A stretch of 64,000 nucleotides of DNA, taken from positions 1,364,001-1,428,000 of the forward strand of contig NZ_CP091819.1 of the NCBI RefSeq assembly GCF_019740355.2, written 5' to 3'. Source of the stretch: Paracrocinitomix mangrovi. GTDB lineage: Bacteria > Bacteroidota > Bacteroidia > Flavobacteriales_D > Crocinitomicaceae. The position numbers and the translations under genes are program-made. The notes beneath the pieces were generated by a model that saw only the letters and a program-made list of their open reading frames with translations, ran no database searches and was not told where the DNA came from. Below, in pieces: positions 46,439 to 55,927 of this stretch. Every line of letters starts with the position of its first letter. Within the stretch, counting starts at the first letter, position 1.

Positions 46439-47500
46439 ATGCAACTGTACAATAAATTGAGTGCTAAAGAAAGAGAAGCGTTGATTGACGAAGCGGGTGA
46501 AGACCGTTTAACTATTTCTTTCTATCAGTACCACAATATCGGAAATCCGAAAATTTTTAGAAATCACTTATTTGTAGCTTGGGACGCACTAGATGTTTTA
46601 GGTAGAATTTATGTAGCCAAAGAGGGTATTAATGCTCAACTTTCGGTACCTGCACCTAAATTCAATGAGTTTAAAGCACATTTGGATAGTATTTCATTTT
46701 TAAATGGAATAAGATTAAATGTTGCCATTGAGCAGTATAACAAGTCGTTTTTAAAATTGAAGATAAAGGTGAGAAACAAAATTCTTGCTGATGGATTGAA
46801 TGACGAAACTTTTGATGTTACCAACAAAGGTGTTCACTTAAAAGCGAAAGATTTTAATAATATTATTTCTCAAGACAATACAGTTTTGATTGATATGAGA
46901 AATCATTACGAACATGAAATAGGTCACTTTAAAGGAGCCATTTTACCTGACGTGGATACTTTTAGAGATTCATTGCCTCAAATTGTTGATGATTATATTG
47001 AAGGAGCCAAAGAAGACAAGAACATTGTAATGTATTGTACCGGTGGTATCCGTTGTGAAAAAGCAAGTGCTTATTTTAAACATTTAGGCGCTAAAAATGT
47101 TTATCAATTAGAAGGTGGAATTATTGAATATGTTCGTCAGATTAAAGCTGAAGGATTAGAAAATAAATTCATTGGTAAAAACTTTGTATTTGATGACAGG
47201 ATGGCTGAGAGTGTGAGTGAGGATGTTATTGCCAGCTGTCACCAGTGCGGGGAGCCATGTGACACGCATACAAACTGTTCAAATGTTGACTGCAACTTAC
47301 TTTTTATTCAATGCGATTCATGCAAAGAAAAAATGGAAAATTGTTGTTCAGTTGAATGTGTAGACATTATCCACTTACCTGAAGAAAAGCAAAAAGAACT
47401 TAGAAAAGGTAAAAACAACAGCAATAAGATCTTTAAAAAAGGAAGATCTACCAAGCTAAAATATATGCATAAGGTTGAACTAGAAACTGAGAAAGCTTAG
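46439..47500 (+). CDS. trhO: tRNA uridine-34 hydroxylase TrhO (rhodanese family)
   Basis: A 353-residue cytoplasmic enzyme that hydroxylates U34 in the anticodon to ho5U using oxygen. An N-terminal acylphosphatase-like domain (residues about 25-110, VAWDALDVLGRIYVAKEGINAQ) is followed by a rhodanese domain with the active-site loop MYCTGGIRCEKAS (C200), then a Cys-rich C-terminal segment (CHQCGEPCDTHTNC) that probably binds zinc. The domain order and length match the family. Confidence 0.94.
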   Translation: MQLYNKLSAKEREALIDEAGEDRLTISFYQYHNIGNPKIFRNHLFVAWDALDVLGRIYVAKEGINAQLSVPAPKFNEFKAHLDSISFLNGIRLNVAIEQYNKSFLKLKIKVRNKILADGLNDETFDVTNKGVHLKAKDFNNIISQDNTVLIDMRNHYEHEIGHFKGAILPDVDTFRDSLPQIVDDYIEGAKEDKNIVMYCTGGIRCEKASAYFKHLGAKNVYQLEGGIIEYVRQIKAEGLENKFIGKNFVFDDRMAESVSEDVIASCHQCGEPCDTHTNCSNVDCNLLFIQCDSCKEKMENCCSVECVDIIHLPEEKQKELRKGKNNSNKIFKKGRSTKLKYMHKVELETEKA

Positions 47501-47544
47501 TTTCTGAAGATAAATTTCTCAGAAAAATTAAGTTTTATAATTAG

Positions 47545-47552
47545 TATCTTTG
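47545..47552 (+). promoter_or_regulatory. -7 element for the paaABCD operon
   Basis: TATCTTTG matches TAnnTTTG and lies 22 bp upstream of the paaA ATG, so the leader is about 15-18 nt. No -33 TTG is clear at 17-23 bp spacing, which would suit a promoter that needs an activator. Confidence 0.5.
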
Positions 47553-47574
47553 TTTACCACCCTAAGAAAATATT

Positions 47575-48504
47575 ATGGATAAATATCAAGAAGCATTTGA
47601 TAGCATCATTGAGAAAGACGAGCGTGTTGAGCCAAGAGATTGGATGCCGGATGATTATAGAAAACACTTGATCAGACAAGTTTCACAGCATGCACATTCT
47701 GAAGTTATTGGAATGCAGCCTGAAGGAAACTGGTTGTTAAGAGCTCCATCATTGAGATCAAAACAAGTGTTACTGGCTAAGATTCAGGATGAAGCAGGAC
47801 ACGGATTATATCTTTACTCGGTTGCTGAAACTTTAGGAATCTCTAGAGAAGAGATGATTAGTCAATTACATCAAGGAAAAGCTAAATACTCTAGTATCTT
47901 TAACTACCCTGCATTAACATGGGCAGATATAGGAGCTATTGGTTGGCTGGTTGACGGTGCTGCAATTGTAAATCAGGTATCTCTTCAAAGAACTTCATAC
48001 GGACCTTATTCTAGAGGAATGATTAGAATCTGTAAAGAAGAGAGTTTTCACCAAAGACAAGGTTACGAAATCATGGTACAAATGGCCAATGGTACTCCAG
48101 AGCAGAGACAAATGGCTCAGGATGCTTTAAATAGATTTTGGTGGCCTTCAATTATGATGTTTGGACCTCATGATTCTGATTCTCCAAATACAGGTAATGC
48201 CATAAAATGGAAAATCAAAAGAGAGTCTAATGATGAGTTAAGACAAAAATTTATTGATAAAACGGTTCCGCAGGCAGAATTCCTGGGATTAACTATTCCT
48301 GATCCAGAATTGAAATGGAACGAAGCTAAAAACAGCTACGACCATGGAGAAATTGACTGGGAAGAATTTTGGGCTGTTGTTAAAGGAAACGGACCTTGTA
48401 ATAAAGAAAGATTAGATCATCACAAAAAAGCTCATGATGAAAATGCATGGGTAAGAGAAGCTGCTACTGCTTACGCCGAAAAAACAGAAGGAGCTCTAGT
48501 TTAA
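47575..48504 (+). CDS. paaA: 1,2-phenylacetyl-CoA epoxidase subunit PaaA (di-iron oxygenase)
   Basis: A 309-residue catalytic subunit that epoxidises the ring of phenylacetyl-CoA with O2, the second step of aerobic phenylacetate breakdown. Carboxylate-bridged di-iron ligands are recognisable: the region around HAHSE (E43), E73 and H76 in DEAGH, and the second set in [13 protein letters not shown]. Length and the C-terminal [14 protein letters not shown] match PaaA. It is first in paaABCD, with paaB 18 bp downstream. Confidence 0.97.
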   Translation: MDKYQEAFDSIIEKDERVEPRDWMPDDYRKHLIRQVSQHAHSEVIGMQPEGNWLLRAPSLRSKQVLLAKIQDEAGHGLYLYSVAETLGISREEMISQLHQGKAKYSSIFNYPALTWADIGAIGWLVDGAAIVNQVSLQRTSYGPYSRGMIRICKEESFHQRQGYEIMVQMANGTPEQRQMAQDALNRFWWPSIMMFGPHDSDSPNTGNAIKWKIKRESNDELRQKFIDKTVPQAEFLGLTIPDPELKWNEAKNSYDHGEIDWEEFWAVVKGNGPCNKERLDHHKKAHDENAWVREAATAYAEKTEGALV

Positions 48505-48522
48505 CTACATAGAAAAAGAATT

Positions 48523-48807
48523 ATGAAATCAGGAGATAAAGTTTGGGAAGTATTCATCCAAAAAAAATCAGGATTAGCTTTTAAGCATGTCGGAAGTGTT
48601 CACGGATATGACAAAAAAATGGCTTTACAAAATGCCAGAGATTCTTACACCAGAAGAGGTGAAGGAAGAGCTATCTGGGTTGTTCCGGCTGAGTGCATTG
48701 TTGCGTCACCATTAGATCAAGCAGATGCATTTTTTAATCCTTCAGAGGATAAAGTATACAGACACCCAACTTTTTATGAAATTCCGGATGGAGTTGAAAA
48801 CCTATAA
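48523..48807 (+). CDS. paaB: 1,2-phenylacetyl-CoA epoxidase subunit PaaB
   Basis: A 94-residue structural subunit of the PaaABCE complex, bridging PaaA-PaaC units. Features seen are WEVFIQKKSGLAFKHVGSVHG, ALQNARDSYTRRGEGRAIWVVP and HPTFYEIPDGV, all characteristic. It sits between paaA and paaC in the standard order. Confidence 0.96.
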   Translation: MKSGDKVWEVFIQKKSGLAFKHVGSVHGYDKKMALQNARDSYTRRGEGRAIWVVPAECIVASPLDQADAFFNPSEDKVYRHPTFYEIPDGVENL

Positions 48808-48818
48808 GAACTGATATA

Positions 48819-49574
48819 ATGATGAATATCACAATAGATAACGACTTCGCTAAATTTGTTATTCGCCTGGCGGATACCGAGATGATTTTAGGTCAAAGAT
48901 TAAGTGAAATGTGTAGTAACGGACCTTTTTTAGAGGAAGATATTGCGCTTTCAAACTCTGCTTTGGACTTAATCGGGAGAGCTGAAGAACTATATAAAAT
49001 TGTTTCAGAAGTGGAAGCTAAAGGTGTGAGTCCTGATGACTACGTTTTTAGAAGAAATGAACGAGAGTATTTCTGCATCAAATTGGTTGAACAACCAAAT
49101 GAAGATTTTGCATGGACAATTGCCAGATCATATCTTCATGATGTTTATGCAAAGGAAGTATTCACTCAGCTTACATCTAGCGAAAATGAGCAATTATCTG
49201 CTCTGGCTAAAAAAGTTTTAGTTGAAATTGAATATAACCTTGACCGTTCAAGAGATTGGATGGTAAGACTTGGGCAAGGAACCGAAGAAAGTAACAAAAG
49301 ATTACAGGTAGCTGTTGATCACATGTACAAGTATATTTCTGAATTGTGGGATTGGGATGAAATTGATAACAAATACTTATCTAATGCTGACCAAATCAAA
49401 GCAAATTGGGAAACTGAAGTAAAAGGTGTTTTAAATTCTTCTAATATTAATATCCCAGAACTTTCTCCTGTATTTATGGGAGACTATCGCAATGGGGTAC
49501 ACTCTGAATTTTTAGGACATCTATTAACTGAAATGCAGTATTTACCTCGTGCGTATCCTAACGCTAAATGGTAG
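48819..49574 (+). CDS. paaC: 1,2-phenylacetyl-CoA epoxidase subunit PaaC
   Basis: A 251-residue ferritin-like partner of PaaA that lacks a full di-iron site and stabilises the catalytic subunit. Recognised by IRLADTEMILGQRLSEMCSNGPFLEEDIALSN, YLHDVYAKEVF and GHLLTEMQYLPRAYPNAKW at the C-terminus. The stop overlaps the paaD start by 7 bp. Confidence 0.96.
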   Translation: MMNITIDNDFAKFVIRLADTEMILGQRLSEMCSNGPFLEEDIALSNSALDLIGRAEELYKIVSEVEAKGVSPDDYVFRRNEREYFCIKLVEQPNEDFAWTIARSYLHDVYAKEVFTQLTSSENEQLSALAKKVLVEIEYNLDRSRDWMVRLGQGTEESNKRLQVAVDHMYKYISELWDWDEIDNKYLSNADQIKANWETEVKGVLNSSNINIPELSPVFMGDYRNGVHSEFLGHLLTEMQYLPRAYPNAKW

Positions 49575-50047
49575 CAGAAAAAATCAATAATGACACTGAG
49601 CATCTCTGGGATCTATTACGTCAAGTACCGGATCCTGAGATTCCTGTCATTAACCTTGTTGAATTAGGTGTTGTAAGAGAAATTGAACAGATTGGTAATT
49701 TGATAAAAGTTACCGTAACACCTACCTACACAGGTTGTCCTGCAAAAAAATTCTTTAACGACTTAATTACTGAAAAACTTAATGACAACGGATATGAAAA
49801 CGTTGAAATTAAAACTGTATTAAGTCCAGCCTGGTCTACTGATTGGTTATCTGAAGAAACCAAGGCTAAAATGATGAAGGAAGGAATTTCTCCTCCAACA
49901 TTAGACAATTCAGTTGTCACTTGTCCTAATTGTCAATCTACCAACACAAAAATAATTAGCAAGTATGGCTCAACACCATGTCAATCACTTTATTCATGTG
50001 AGGATTGCAAAGAGCCATTTAATTATTTCAAATGTCACCGTGTATAA
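49568..50047 (+). CDS. paaD: Phenylacetate degradation protein PaaD (iron-sulfur assembly, DUF59/MIP18)
   Basis: A 159-residue protein with an N-terminal MIP18/DUF59 domain (VPDPEIPVINLVELGVVREI, then TPTYTGCPAKKFF with the Cys typical of Fe-S carriers) and a C-terminal zinc-ribbon-like module (TCPNCQS and CEDCKEPF ... KCH). It is needed to mature the Fe-S cluster of the PaaE reductase or the complex. The paaE gene itself does not follow; the next gene is a phosphatase. Confidence 0.95.
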   Translation: MVAEKINNDTEHLWDLLRQVPDPEIPVINLVELGVVREIEQIGNLIKVTVTPTYTGCPAKKFFNDLITEKLNDNGYENVEIKTVLSPAWSTDWLSEETKAKMMKEGISPPTLDNSVVTCPNCQSTNTKIISKYGSTPCQSLYSCEDCKEPFNYFKCHRV

Positions 50048-50086
50048 CGGTAATTAAACAGAGATAACTATCTTAGTCTCTGAATA

Positions 50087-52261
50087 ATGAAGCTACTTCT
50101 CACTATATTATTTTTATTCCCACTATTCACCTTTGCTCAACAAGATTCTGCATTGACATCTTTGGGATATTATGATTTGATTTCATCCAATAAAGCTGAT
50201 TTAAAGGACACATCTGTCGTTAAAGAAATTCACAACTTAGCTGTTAGTTCAGCATACAGTCAACCAAAAAAGCATGAACTATATGCTTTTGCTGTTTTCC
50301 AACTTTCTTCAAAAATTAATTATAAAACTGGGATCAGTACCGGTTATAGGGATATTGCGGATGCAAAAATGGTTTTGGGTGATTATGATTCGGCAGTTTA
50401 TTACGCAGATAAATCTTTAGCTATTTCTAATAAGGAAAACTTATACCTAGAACAAAAAGAGGCTTATAGAACAAAAGGCAATATCTACTATTATACTGGA
50501 GAATATTCAAAATCACTAGACATGTACTTTAAAACAGCAGAGCTGTGTGAAAAGTATTTTAAAGAAGAATTGTCGGGTGCATATGGATCGATTGGAATGG
50601 TATTCAGAGTAATTGGAAACCAAATAAAAGCATTAGAATATCTTGAGGAAGGATTACAATTGGCCAAAGTTTACAAAGACACTTCTGATCAAATGTTCAT
50701 TCTCAATAATTTAGGAATCATTGCCAAAAATCAAGATGATTATGAAAAGGCTAAAGAATATTATGATGAAGGATTGAAACTGTCTATTGAAACCAACAAC
50801 ATTAGAAGAGAGGGTGAATTTGTATACAACTCTGCACATGTATATTTCAAAATTGGAGATACAGCCACCGCCATGAAATACTTAGAAAGATCTTCAGAAA
50901 TAACAGAGTTTTTTGGTTTCCAGCGAGATCTGGCAATTGAACACCAAAATTTAGGTTTATTATATATGAACTTAAAACAATTCAAAAAAAGTGAAATGCA
51001 TTCTTTAAAAGCAATTGACAATGCTTTGGCCTGTGGTTTTTGGGAAGCAGAAATGGAAGCTAGAAGAGTGTTAGCAGAAGTATATTTTAAAACCGGCAGA
51101 TACAAATGGGCTTATGAAGAATTGCTATTGTCAGGAAAAATATCCGATAGTATTGACCTGAAAAGCCTTAACTCTGAAGCATATGAAATTGAAAATGAGT
51201 TTAGAGAACAACAACAGGCTTTGGCAGATTCGCTTCAAAAAGAAAAAGAAGCACTAATTCAAGCTCATGAAGATCAATTATCTGAAGAAAAAGTAAGATC
51301 CAGAGAGAGGTTGTTAATTGCTGCTGGAATAGCACTAATAGGAGTAGTAATAGGCCTTGTATTTTTGTTTAGATCTAACAAAAAAGTTAAAGCAAAAAAT
51401 CAAATCATCACACTTCAAAAGGACGAAATTGAAGAGCAGCATAAAGAGATTACAGACAGTATCAATTATGCTCAAAGAATTCAATCGGCCTTAATTTCCG
51501 GCAATGAAGAATGGGATAAAATAAGTGAAGATCACTTTATATTATTTATGCCAAAAGATGTTGTAAGTGGTGATTTTTACTGGGCATATCATTCAAACGA
51601 AGAAGATATTTCAATTTGGGTTACTGCAGATTGTACAGGACATGGAGTACCGGGTGCATTCATGTCAATGTTAGGAATTGGATTTTTGAATGAAATAATA
51701 GTTGAAGGTGGGCAAAGAGATGGAGGTGAAATACTTAATTCATTGAGAAAAAAAATCATTAAAGCCCTGGAGCAAAAAGGTGCCCAAACCCAACAAAAAG
51801 ACGGAATGGATTTGGCCTTGTGTATCTTGGATAGAAAAGCCAATAAATTAAGCTTTACAGGAGCTAACAATGGATTATATATCATTAGAGATCATTCAAA
51901 ATTTACTCCTGAAGAATTGCTAAACCTTATGGTAGACCAATCAAGTGGAAAAGCTATTATTGAATATCGACCTAATAAAATGCCGGTAGGCTTTCACGCA
52001 GAACAAGAGAAACCATTTATTTCTACAGATATTCAACTGCAGAAAGATGATTTGGTACTTTGTTACACAGACGGATATGCAGATCAATTTGGTGGTGACA
52101 AAGGCAAAAAACTAAAGTATAAGCCATTTAAGTCAATCATTTTGGCCAACGCTTCAAAACCCGTTAAACTTCAAGGAGAGATTCTTCGCAAACACTTTGA
52201 AGATTGGAAGGGTGATTACGAGCAAATCGACGACGTATGTGTTATAGGGGTAAAAGTTTAA
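50087..52261 (+). CDS. TPR-containing SpoIIE/PP2C-type serine phosphatase, membrane-bound
   Basis: A 724-residue protein. It has a signal peptide (LLLTILFLFPLFTFAQ), about nine TPR-like motifs in the periplasmic part (residues 40-350), a coiled-coil, one TM helix at about 407-427 (LLIAAGIALIGVVIGLVFLF), a second coiled-coil (KNQIITLQKDEIEEQHKEI) and a cytoplasmic PP2C-type phosphatase: KDVVSGDFYW (about 490), ADCTGHGVPGAFMS, DGMDLALCIL, CYTDGYADQFGG and QIDDVCVIGV, giving the metal-binding Asp residues. It likely senses a periplasmic signal and dephosphorylates a regulator. The 3' end overlaps the convergent photolyase by 4 bp. Confidence 0.92.
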   Translation: MKLLLTILFLFPLFTFAQQDSALTSLGYYDLISSNKADLKDTSVVKEIHNLAVSSAYSQPKKHELYAFAVFQLSSKINYKTGISTGYRDIADAKMVLGDYDSAVYYADKSLAISNKENLYLEQKEAYRTKGNIYYYTGEYSKSLDMYFKTAELCEKYFKEELSGAYGSIGMVFRVIGNQIKALEYLEEGLQLAKVYKDTSDQMFILNNLGIIAKNQDDYEKAKEYYDEGLKLSIETNNIRREGEFVYNSAHVYFKIGDTATAMKYLERSSEITEFFGFQRDLAIEHQNLGLLYMNLKQFKKSEMHSLKAIDNALACGFWEAEMEARRVLAEVYFKTGRYKWAYEELLLSGKISDSIDLKSLNSEAYEIENEFREQQQALADSLQKEKEALIQAHEDQLSEEKVRSRERLLIAAGIALIGVVIGLVFLFRSNKKVKAKNQIITLQKDEIEEQHKEITDSINYAQRIQSALISGNEEWDKISEDHFILFMPKDVVSGDFYWAYHSNEEDISIWVTADCTGHGVPGAFMSMLGIGFLNEIIVEGGQRDGGEILNSLRKKIIKALEQKGAQTQQKDGMDLALCILDRKANKLSFTGANNGLYIIRDHSKFTPEELLNLMVDQSSGKAIIEYRPNKMPVGFHAEQEKPFISTDIQLQKDDLVLCYTDGYADQFGGDKGKKLKYKPFKSIILANASKPVKLQGEILRKHFEDWKGDYEQIDDVCVIGVKV

Positions 52262-53553
52262 TTGACTTTTTCAACTACCTCAATTCCAACTTTGTAAGTT
52301 TGTAAGCACCTTTCTCGCGCCTCTTTGTGACTAACCATTTCCTGAGGATAAGTCAAGTCTTCAAAGTCTTTTACCCATGTTTTTACATATTTGAGTTTTG
52401 GATCAAACTTTTTTAGTTGTTCATGTGGATTGAAAATTCTAAAATAGGGTGCTGCATCACATCCTGTTCCTGCCACCCATTGCCAATTTCCGATATTTGA
52501 AGACAGTTCATAATCCAATAATTTCTCTGCGAAATAAGCCTCACCCCAACGCCAATCTATCAGCAAATGTTTGCATAAAAAACTAGCACAAACCATTCTT
52601 ACTCTTCCGTGCATATAACCCGTTTCATTTAATTGACGCATGCCTGCATCAACCATTGGATAGCCCGTTTCTCCCCTGCACCATTGTTCAAATTCTGCTT
52701 CATTATTTCTCCAAGCTATACCGTCGTATTTACTTTTGAAATTGAATTCTACTGATTTAGGAAAATGATACAATATCATCATAAAAAACTCTCTCCAAAT
52801 TAACTCATTGGTAAACTGCCAATGATTTTTGTAGACTTCTTTAATGAGTTTTCTGATACTGATAGTACCAAACCTCAGGTGTGGCCCTAAATTACTGGTA
52901 TCAATTTCAGGTAGATTTCGGTTCTCTGCATATCCGTTTAATGCTTTAGGATTATAAGATGCAACTTTAATTTTAGAAGGTTTTATACCTAAATCACTTT
53001 TAGAAGGAAAGGGAATATTTAAAGGTAAAAATCTATTAAACTCCACATCTTCCGTAAAGTGCAATGCATTGTAATTAAATTGAGAACGCCATTTTTTCAT
53101 AAAGGGAGTGAATACGGTATATGGAGTTCCATCATCTTTTAAAACCTCCTCTTTTTCAAAAATTACCTGATCTTTAAAAGTCACCATTCGAACCCCATGT
53201 TCATTAAGGATTTCTTCAACATTCTTATCCCTTTTAAGGGCGTATGGCTCATAATCTCTATTGGTAAAGACTTCTGCTATATCATATTCATTTAGAACAT
53301 TCTTCCAAATTTCAAAAGGATCACCATGATAGACCTTCAAAGCTGAATTATAATTTCCAAGTGTAGCATTTATACTTTTCAGCTGATCATAGATAAAGTT
53401 GACACGTGAGTCATCTGCAGGTAATTCATCTAAAATGTTTTCGTCAAAAATAAAGATGGGCAAAACGGGAAAACCTTTGCCTAATGCAGCATTTAATCCT
53501 ACATTATCTTCCAACCTAAGGTCTCTTCTGAACCAGAATACATTTACTTTCAT
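52258..53553 (-). CDS. Deoxyribodipyrimidine photolyase (cryptochrome/photolyase family, class I-like)
   Basis: A 431-residue flavoprotein that repairs UV-induced pyrimidine dimers using light. It has an N-terminal antenna domain (WFRRDLRLEDNVGLNAAL, FTNRDYEPYALKRD) and a FAD-binding domain with WREFFMMIL, GETGYPMVDAGMRQLNETGYMHGRVRM, DWRWGEAYFAEKL and NIGNWQWVAGTGCDAAPYFRIFNP. The motif set and size fit a CPD photolyase of class I, slightly short. A specialised cryptochrome cannot be excluded. It forms a unit with the SRPBCC gene 2 bp upstream. Confidence 0.92.
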   Translation of the reverse strand: MKVNVFWFRRDLRLEDNVGLNAALGKGFPVLPIFIFDENILDELPADDSRVNFIYDQLKSINATLGNYNSALKVYHGDPFEIWKNVLNEYDIAEVFTNRDYEPYALKRDKNVEEILNEHGVRMVTFKDQVIFEKEEVLKDDGTPYTVFTPFMKKWRSQFNYNALHFTEDVEFNRFLPLNIPFPSKSDLGIKPSKIKVASYNPKALNGYAENRNLPEIDTSNLGPHLRFGTISIRKLIKEVYKNHWQFTNELIWREFFMMILYHFPKSVEFNFKSKYDGIAWRNNEAEFEQWCRGETGYPMVDAGMRQLNETGYMHGRVRMVCASFLCKHLLIDWRWGEAYFAEKLLDYELSSNIGNWQWVAGTGCDAAPYFRIFNPHEQLKKFDPKLKYVKTWVKDFEDLTYPQEMVSHKEARERCLQTYKVGIEVVEKVN

Positions 53554-53555
53554 AA

Positions 53556-54029
53556 TTAAGATTCAGGATATTTTCCAAACATCTCTTCAATTGCCTTATG
53601 ACGGTAATTAAAGATCTGGTTTAATTTTCGTTTAATGATAATAACGTTGGCTATGCTTCCTAGAAATTTTAATGGAGGTTCATAAGTAATTATATCTCGC
53701 ATTAACACTCCTTTTTCTGTTTGCTCTAAATGATGCTCATGATGCCACATTTTGTATGGACCAACTCTTTGCTCATCCACAAAAAAAGATAGATCTTGTA
53801 CATGTGTAATTTCTGTTACCCATGTAGTTTTGATTCCTGCTAAAGGCTTTACTTTATAGGAGATGATCATTCCGGGATACATTTTTTGGGGAAGGTTTTT
53901 TGATGTAATCTGAAATCCCATGGAATCAGGAGTAATTTTTTGCAAGTTGTTGGGAGTTGCAATAAAATCCCATACTTTTTCAAGGCTTGAGGGAATTTTT
54001 TGTTCTCTTATTATTTGATACACTGCCAT
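53556..54029 (-). CDS. SRPBCC-family protein
   Basis: A 157-residue protein of the START/Bet v 1-like fold: KIPSSLEKVWDFIATPNNLQKITPDSMGF, then TTWVTEITHVQDLSFFVDEQRVGPYKMWHHEHHLEQ and the terminal FNYRHKAIEEMFGKYP helix. The fold forms a hydrophobic pocket for lipids or cofactors. It lies 2 bp upstream of the photolyase on the same strand, a pairing seen often enough in Bacteroidota to suggest a link to light response, but its ligand is unknown. Confidence 0.85.
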   Translation of the reverse strand: MAVYQIIREQKIPSSLEKVWDFIATPNNLQKITPDSMGFQITSKNLPQKMYPGMIISYKVKPLAGIKTTWVTEITHVQDLSFFVDEQRVGPYKMWHHEHHLEQTEKGVLMRDIITYEPPLKFLGSIANVIIIKRKLNQIFNYRHKAIEEMFGKYPES

Positions 54030-54073
54030 ACAGTGTTAGAACAATTTCATTCTAGTTTAGTTCATCTTAATGA

Positions 54074-54973
54074 TTACAAATCTCCATCTGAATGATACTT
54101 ACCGTTTTTCCAAATTTCGATTTTCAAAAGGATGCCATCACTGTCAAATTTATAAAGCTTTCCACTCCATAACTTTCCATTTTTGAAAATGCCATCCATC
54201 CAAATTTCATCTTTGTCATTATATAATTTATTGTAATCATCTGGTTCAAAAGGCTTTTTATCCTTTCTTATTCCAAATTTCCCGGTTGGTCCTCCTTCAC
54301 CTGGTGGATAGATTTTATTAAAACAATCTTCTGAAATTTTAAATTTCTCAACCTTACTTACAAGATTACTATCCCAACTTATTTTCTCTATTAGCTCCTG
54401 ACATTCATTGTATCGGTACGCGACCTTTATTGAATCTTCCCAAAAACAGATCAACTCAATACTGTCATTACTAAACTTGTACATTAATGTATCTCCGTAA
54501 GCTAAATTTGATATGTTCTTAGGGGGCGGAATAAGTGTTCCTTTATTACTAACACCTGTATCACAGTCATCTTTATAAATCTCAATTAATTGGTGTTTTT
54601 TATCAATTTCACTGTGGGCTTCATGATTTGATTCCATTTTGTAAGTTCTAAATACTCCATGCTCTTTTAGACATCCTGACTCATAAAACTTCCAATACTC
54701 GCCATTAGGCCTATTTTTCTCATAAGTTCCTATTAAACGTATAGTTTTTCCATCTTGAAAGTACTTTGTCCAAACTCCTTGTTTTCTATCATCCTTATAT
54801 GTCCCTTCTTCAATTATCCCTTCTGCCGAGTATTCTTTTTCAGGTTTCATATGACCATAGATGATCCAATAGCCTTGTTTTAATCCATTTTCATCTGTTT
54901 GGTTGATGGTGTCATTTTGAGCAAACAGTCCCAAGGAAAAGAATAAGAAATATGTCAATAACCACTTATTCAT
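54074..54973 (-). CDS. Secreted YwqK/MORN-like repeat protein, paralog C
   Basis: A 299-residue secreted protein (signal peptide LLTYFLFFSLGLFAQ) built of MORN-like strands: DENGLKQGYWIIYG, IEEGTYKDDRKQGVWTKYFQDGKT, LIGTYEKNRPNGEYWKFYESG. The C-terminal 60 residues (YNKLYNDKDEIWMDG, GKLYKFDSDGILLKIEIW) match the third paralog. Database labels often read 'YwqK-family antitoxin', but no toxin partner is here. The start overlaps the stop of paralog B by 8 bp. It is the last of three tandem genes. Confidence 0.85.
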   Translation of the reverse strand: MNKWLLTYFLFFSLGLFAQNDTINQTDENGLKQGYWIIYGHMKPEKEYSAEGIIEEGTYKDDRKQGVWTKYFQDGKTIRLIGTYEKNRPNGEYWKFYESGCLKEHGVFRTYKMESNHEAHSEIDKKHQLIEIYKDDCDTGVSNKGTLIPPPKNISNLAYGDTLMYKFSNDSIELICFWEDSIKVAYRYNECQELIEKISWDSNLVSKVEKFKISEDCFNKIYPPGEGGPTGKFGIRKDKKPFEPDDYNKLYNDKDEIWMDGIFKNGKLWSGKLYKFDSDGILLKIEIWKNGKYHSDGDL

Positions 54974-55910
54974 TCAACCATTTATCAGATTTATAAATCC
55001 CCTTTTTATACTTAAAAACTCTTTTCCTTCCTGTATCGGTATAACAAAACATCTTCCCATCTATAAGATCTCCATCCTCCACATAACCGTCTATAATTAA
55101 CCTCCCTTTTGAATCGTATAATTTTTGACTTCCATTTTTTGCTGAACTCAATTCATAACTATAATCACATACACCATCTTGGATTAAAATTTCTGTGGAA
55201 AGATGCGTTTTTGTTTTATAGTCTGAATTAGTTGTTTGTCTACGGACATCTGGCTGTGGTGTAAAAACACTTCCTTTTTTAGTTTCGGGCAATTCGCAAT
55301 CATCTTTGTAATAACTTACAGATATTACTTCTCCATCATCTGTATAATTCACAATTTTCTTAATACAGCCTGAATAATAATACTTGATTGATTGACCTTT
55401 TGAAACACCATCAATTTTGAAAATAGAAAGTTCAACTTTTGGGATTGTATCAGTACTATCACAGCTATCGAAATAATAAAAAATGTCCCCCTCTTCGCGT
55501 CCATTTTCATTGAAATAATGCTGCACCATTGGGGTTCCGCATTCATAATAAAAACTATGGGTACAATTTTTATGTCTCCCTCTTTCAAAGCAAGCATCTG
55601 CCATTAACTGACCTGTAGGGTAGAATTTTTGGTACTTACCATATGGCCTGCCATTTACATACTCTCCAATAAGTCGTGGTGTTTTTCCATCAGGATGGTA
55701 CTTGATCCATTTTCCGCTTTTTCTGTCGTCTTTATAGGTACCTTCTTCTATCAACAAACTATCCGGATAATCACGTTTATCAAACATATATCCATACAAA
55801 ATCCAATAGCCTTGTTTCAGCCCATCTTGATCTACTTGATTAAGCGTATCTGTTTGTGAAAAAACAGTGTTTACAGAGATAAGTAGCAATACCAATAAAG
55901 AATATTGCAT
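54966..55910 (-). CDS. Secreted YwqK/MORN-like repeat protein, paralog B
   Basis: A 314-residue protein with signal peptide (YSLLVLLLISVNTVFSQ) and the same opening modules as its neighbours: VDQDGLKQGYWILYGYM, IEEGTYKDDRKSGKWIKYHPDGKTPRLIGEYVNGRPYGKYQKFY. It then diverges, with several Cys residues (ACFERGRHKNC, YECGTP, YFDSCDS) and a different C-terminus (IDGYVEDGDLIDGKMFCYTDTG). It is the middle gene of the trio. The extra cysteines may form disulfides in the periplasm or outside. Confidence 0.85.
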   Translation of the reverse strand: MQYSLLVLLLISVNTVFSQTDTLNQVDQDGLKQGYWILYGYMFDKRDYPDSLLIEEGTYKDDRKSGKWIKYHPDGKTPRLIGEYVNGRPYGKYQKFYPTGQLMADACFERGRHKNCTHSFYYECGTPMVQHYFNENGREEGDIFYYFDSCDSTDTIPKVELSIFKIDGVSKGQSIKYYYSGCIKKIVNYTDDGEVISVSYYKDDCELPETKKGSVFTPQPDVRRQTTNSDYKTKTHLSTEILIQDGVCDYSYELSSAKNGSQKLYDSKGRLIIDGYVEDGDLIDGKMFCYTDTGRKRVFKYKKGIYKSDKWLNE

Positions 55911-55927
55911 ACATTTTGGGTTATAAA

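Noticed and set aside
50059-50082. Inverted repeat CAGAGA/TCTCTG before the SpoIIE gene as a terminator
   Set aside because: No T-run follows and the stem has competing inner pairings; evidence is too weak for any call.
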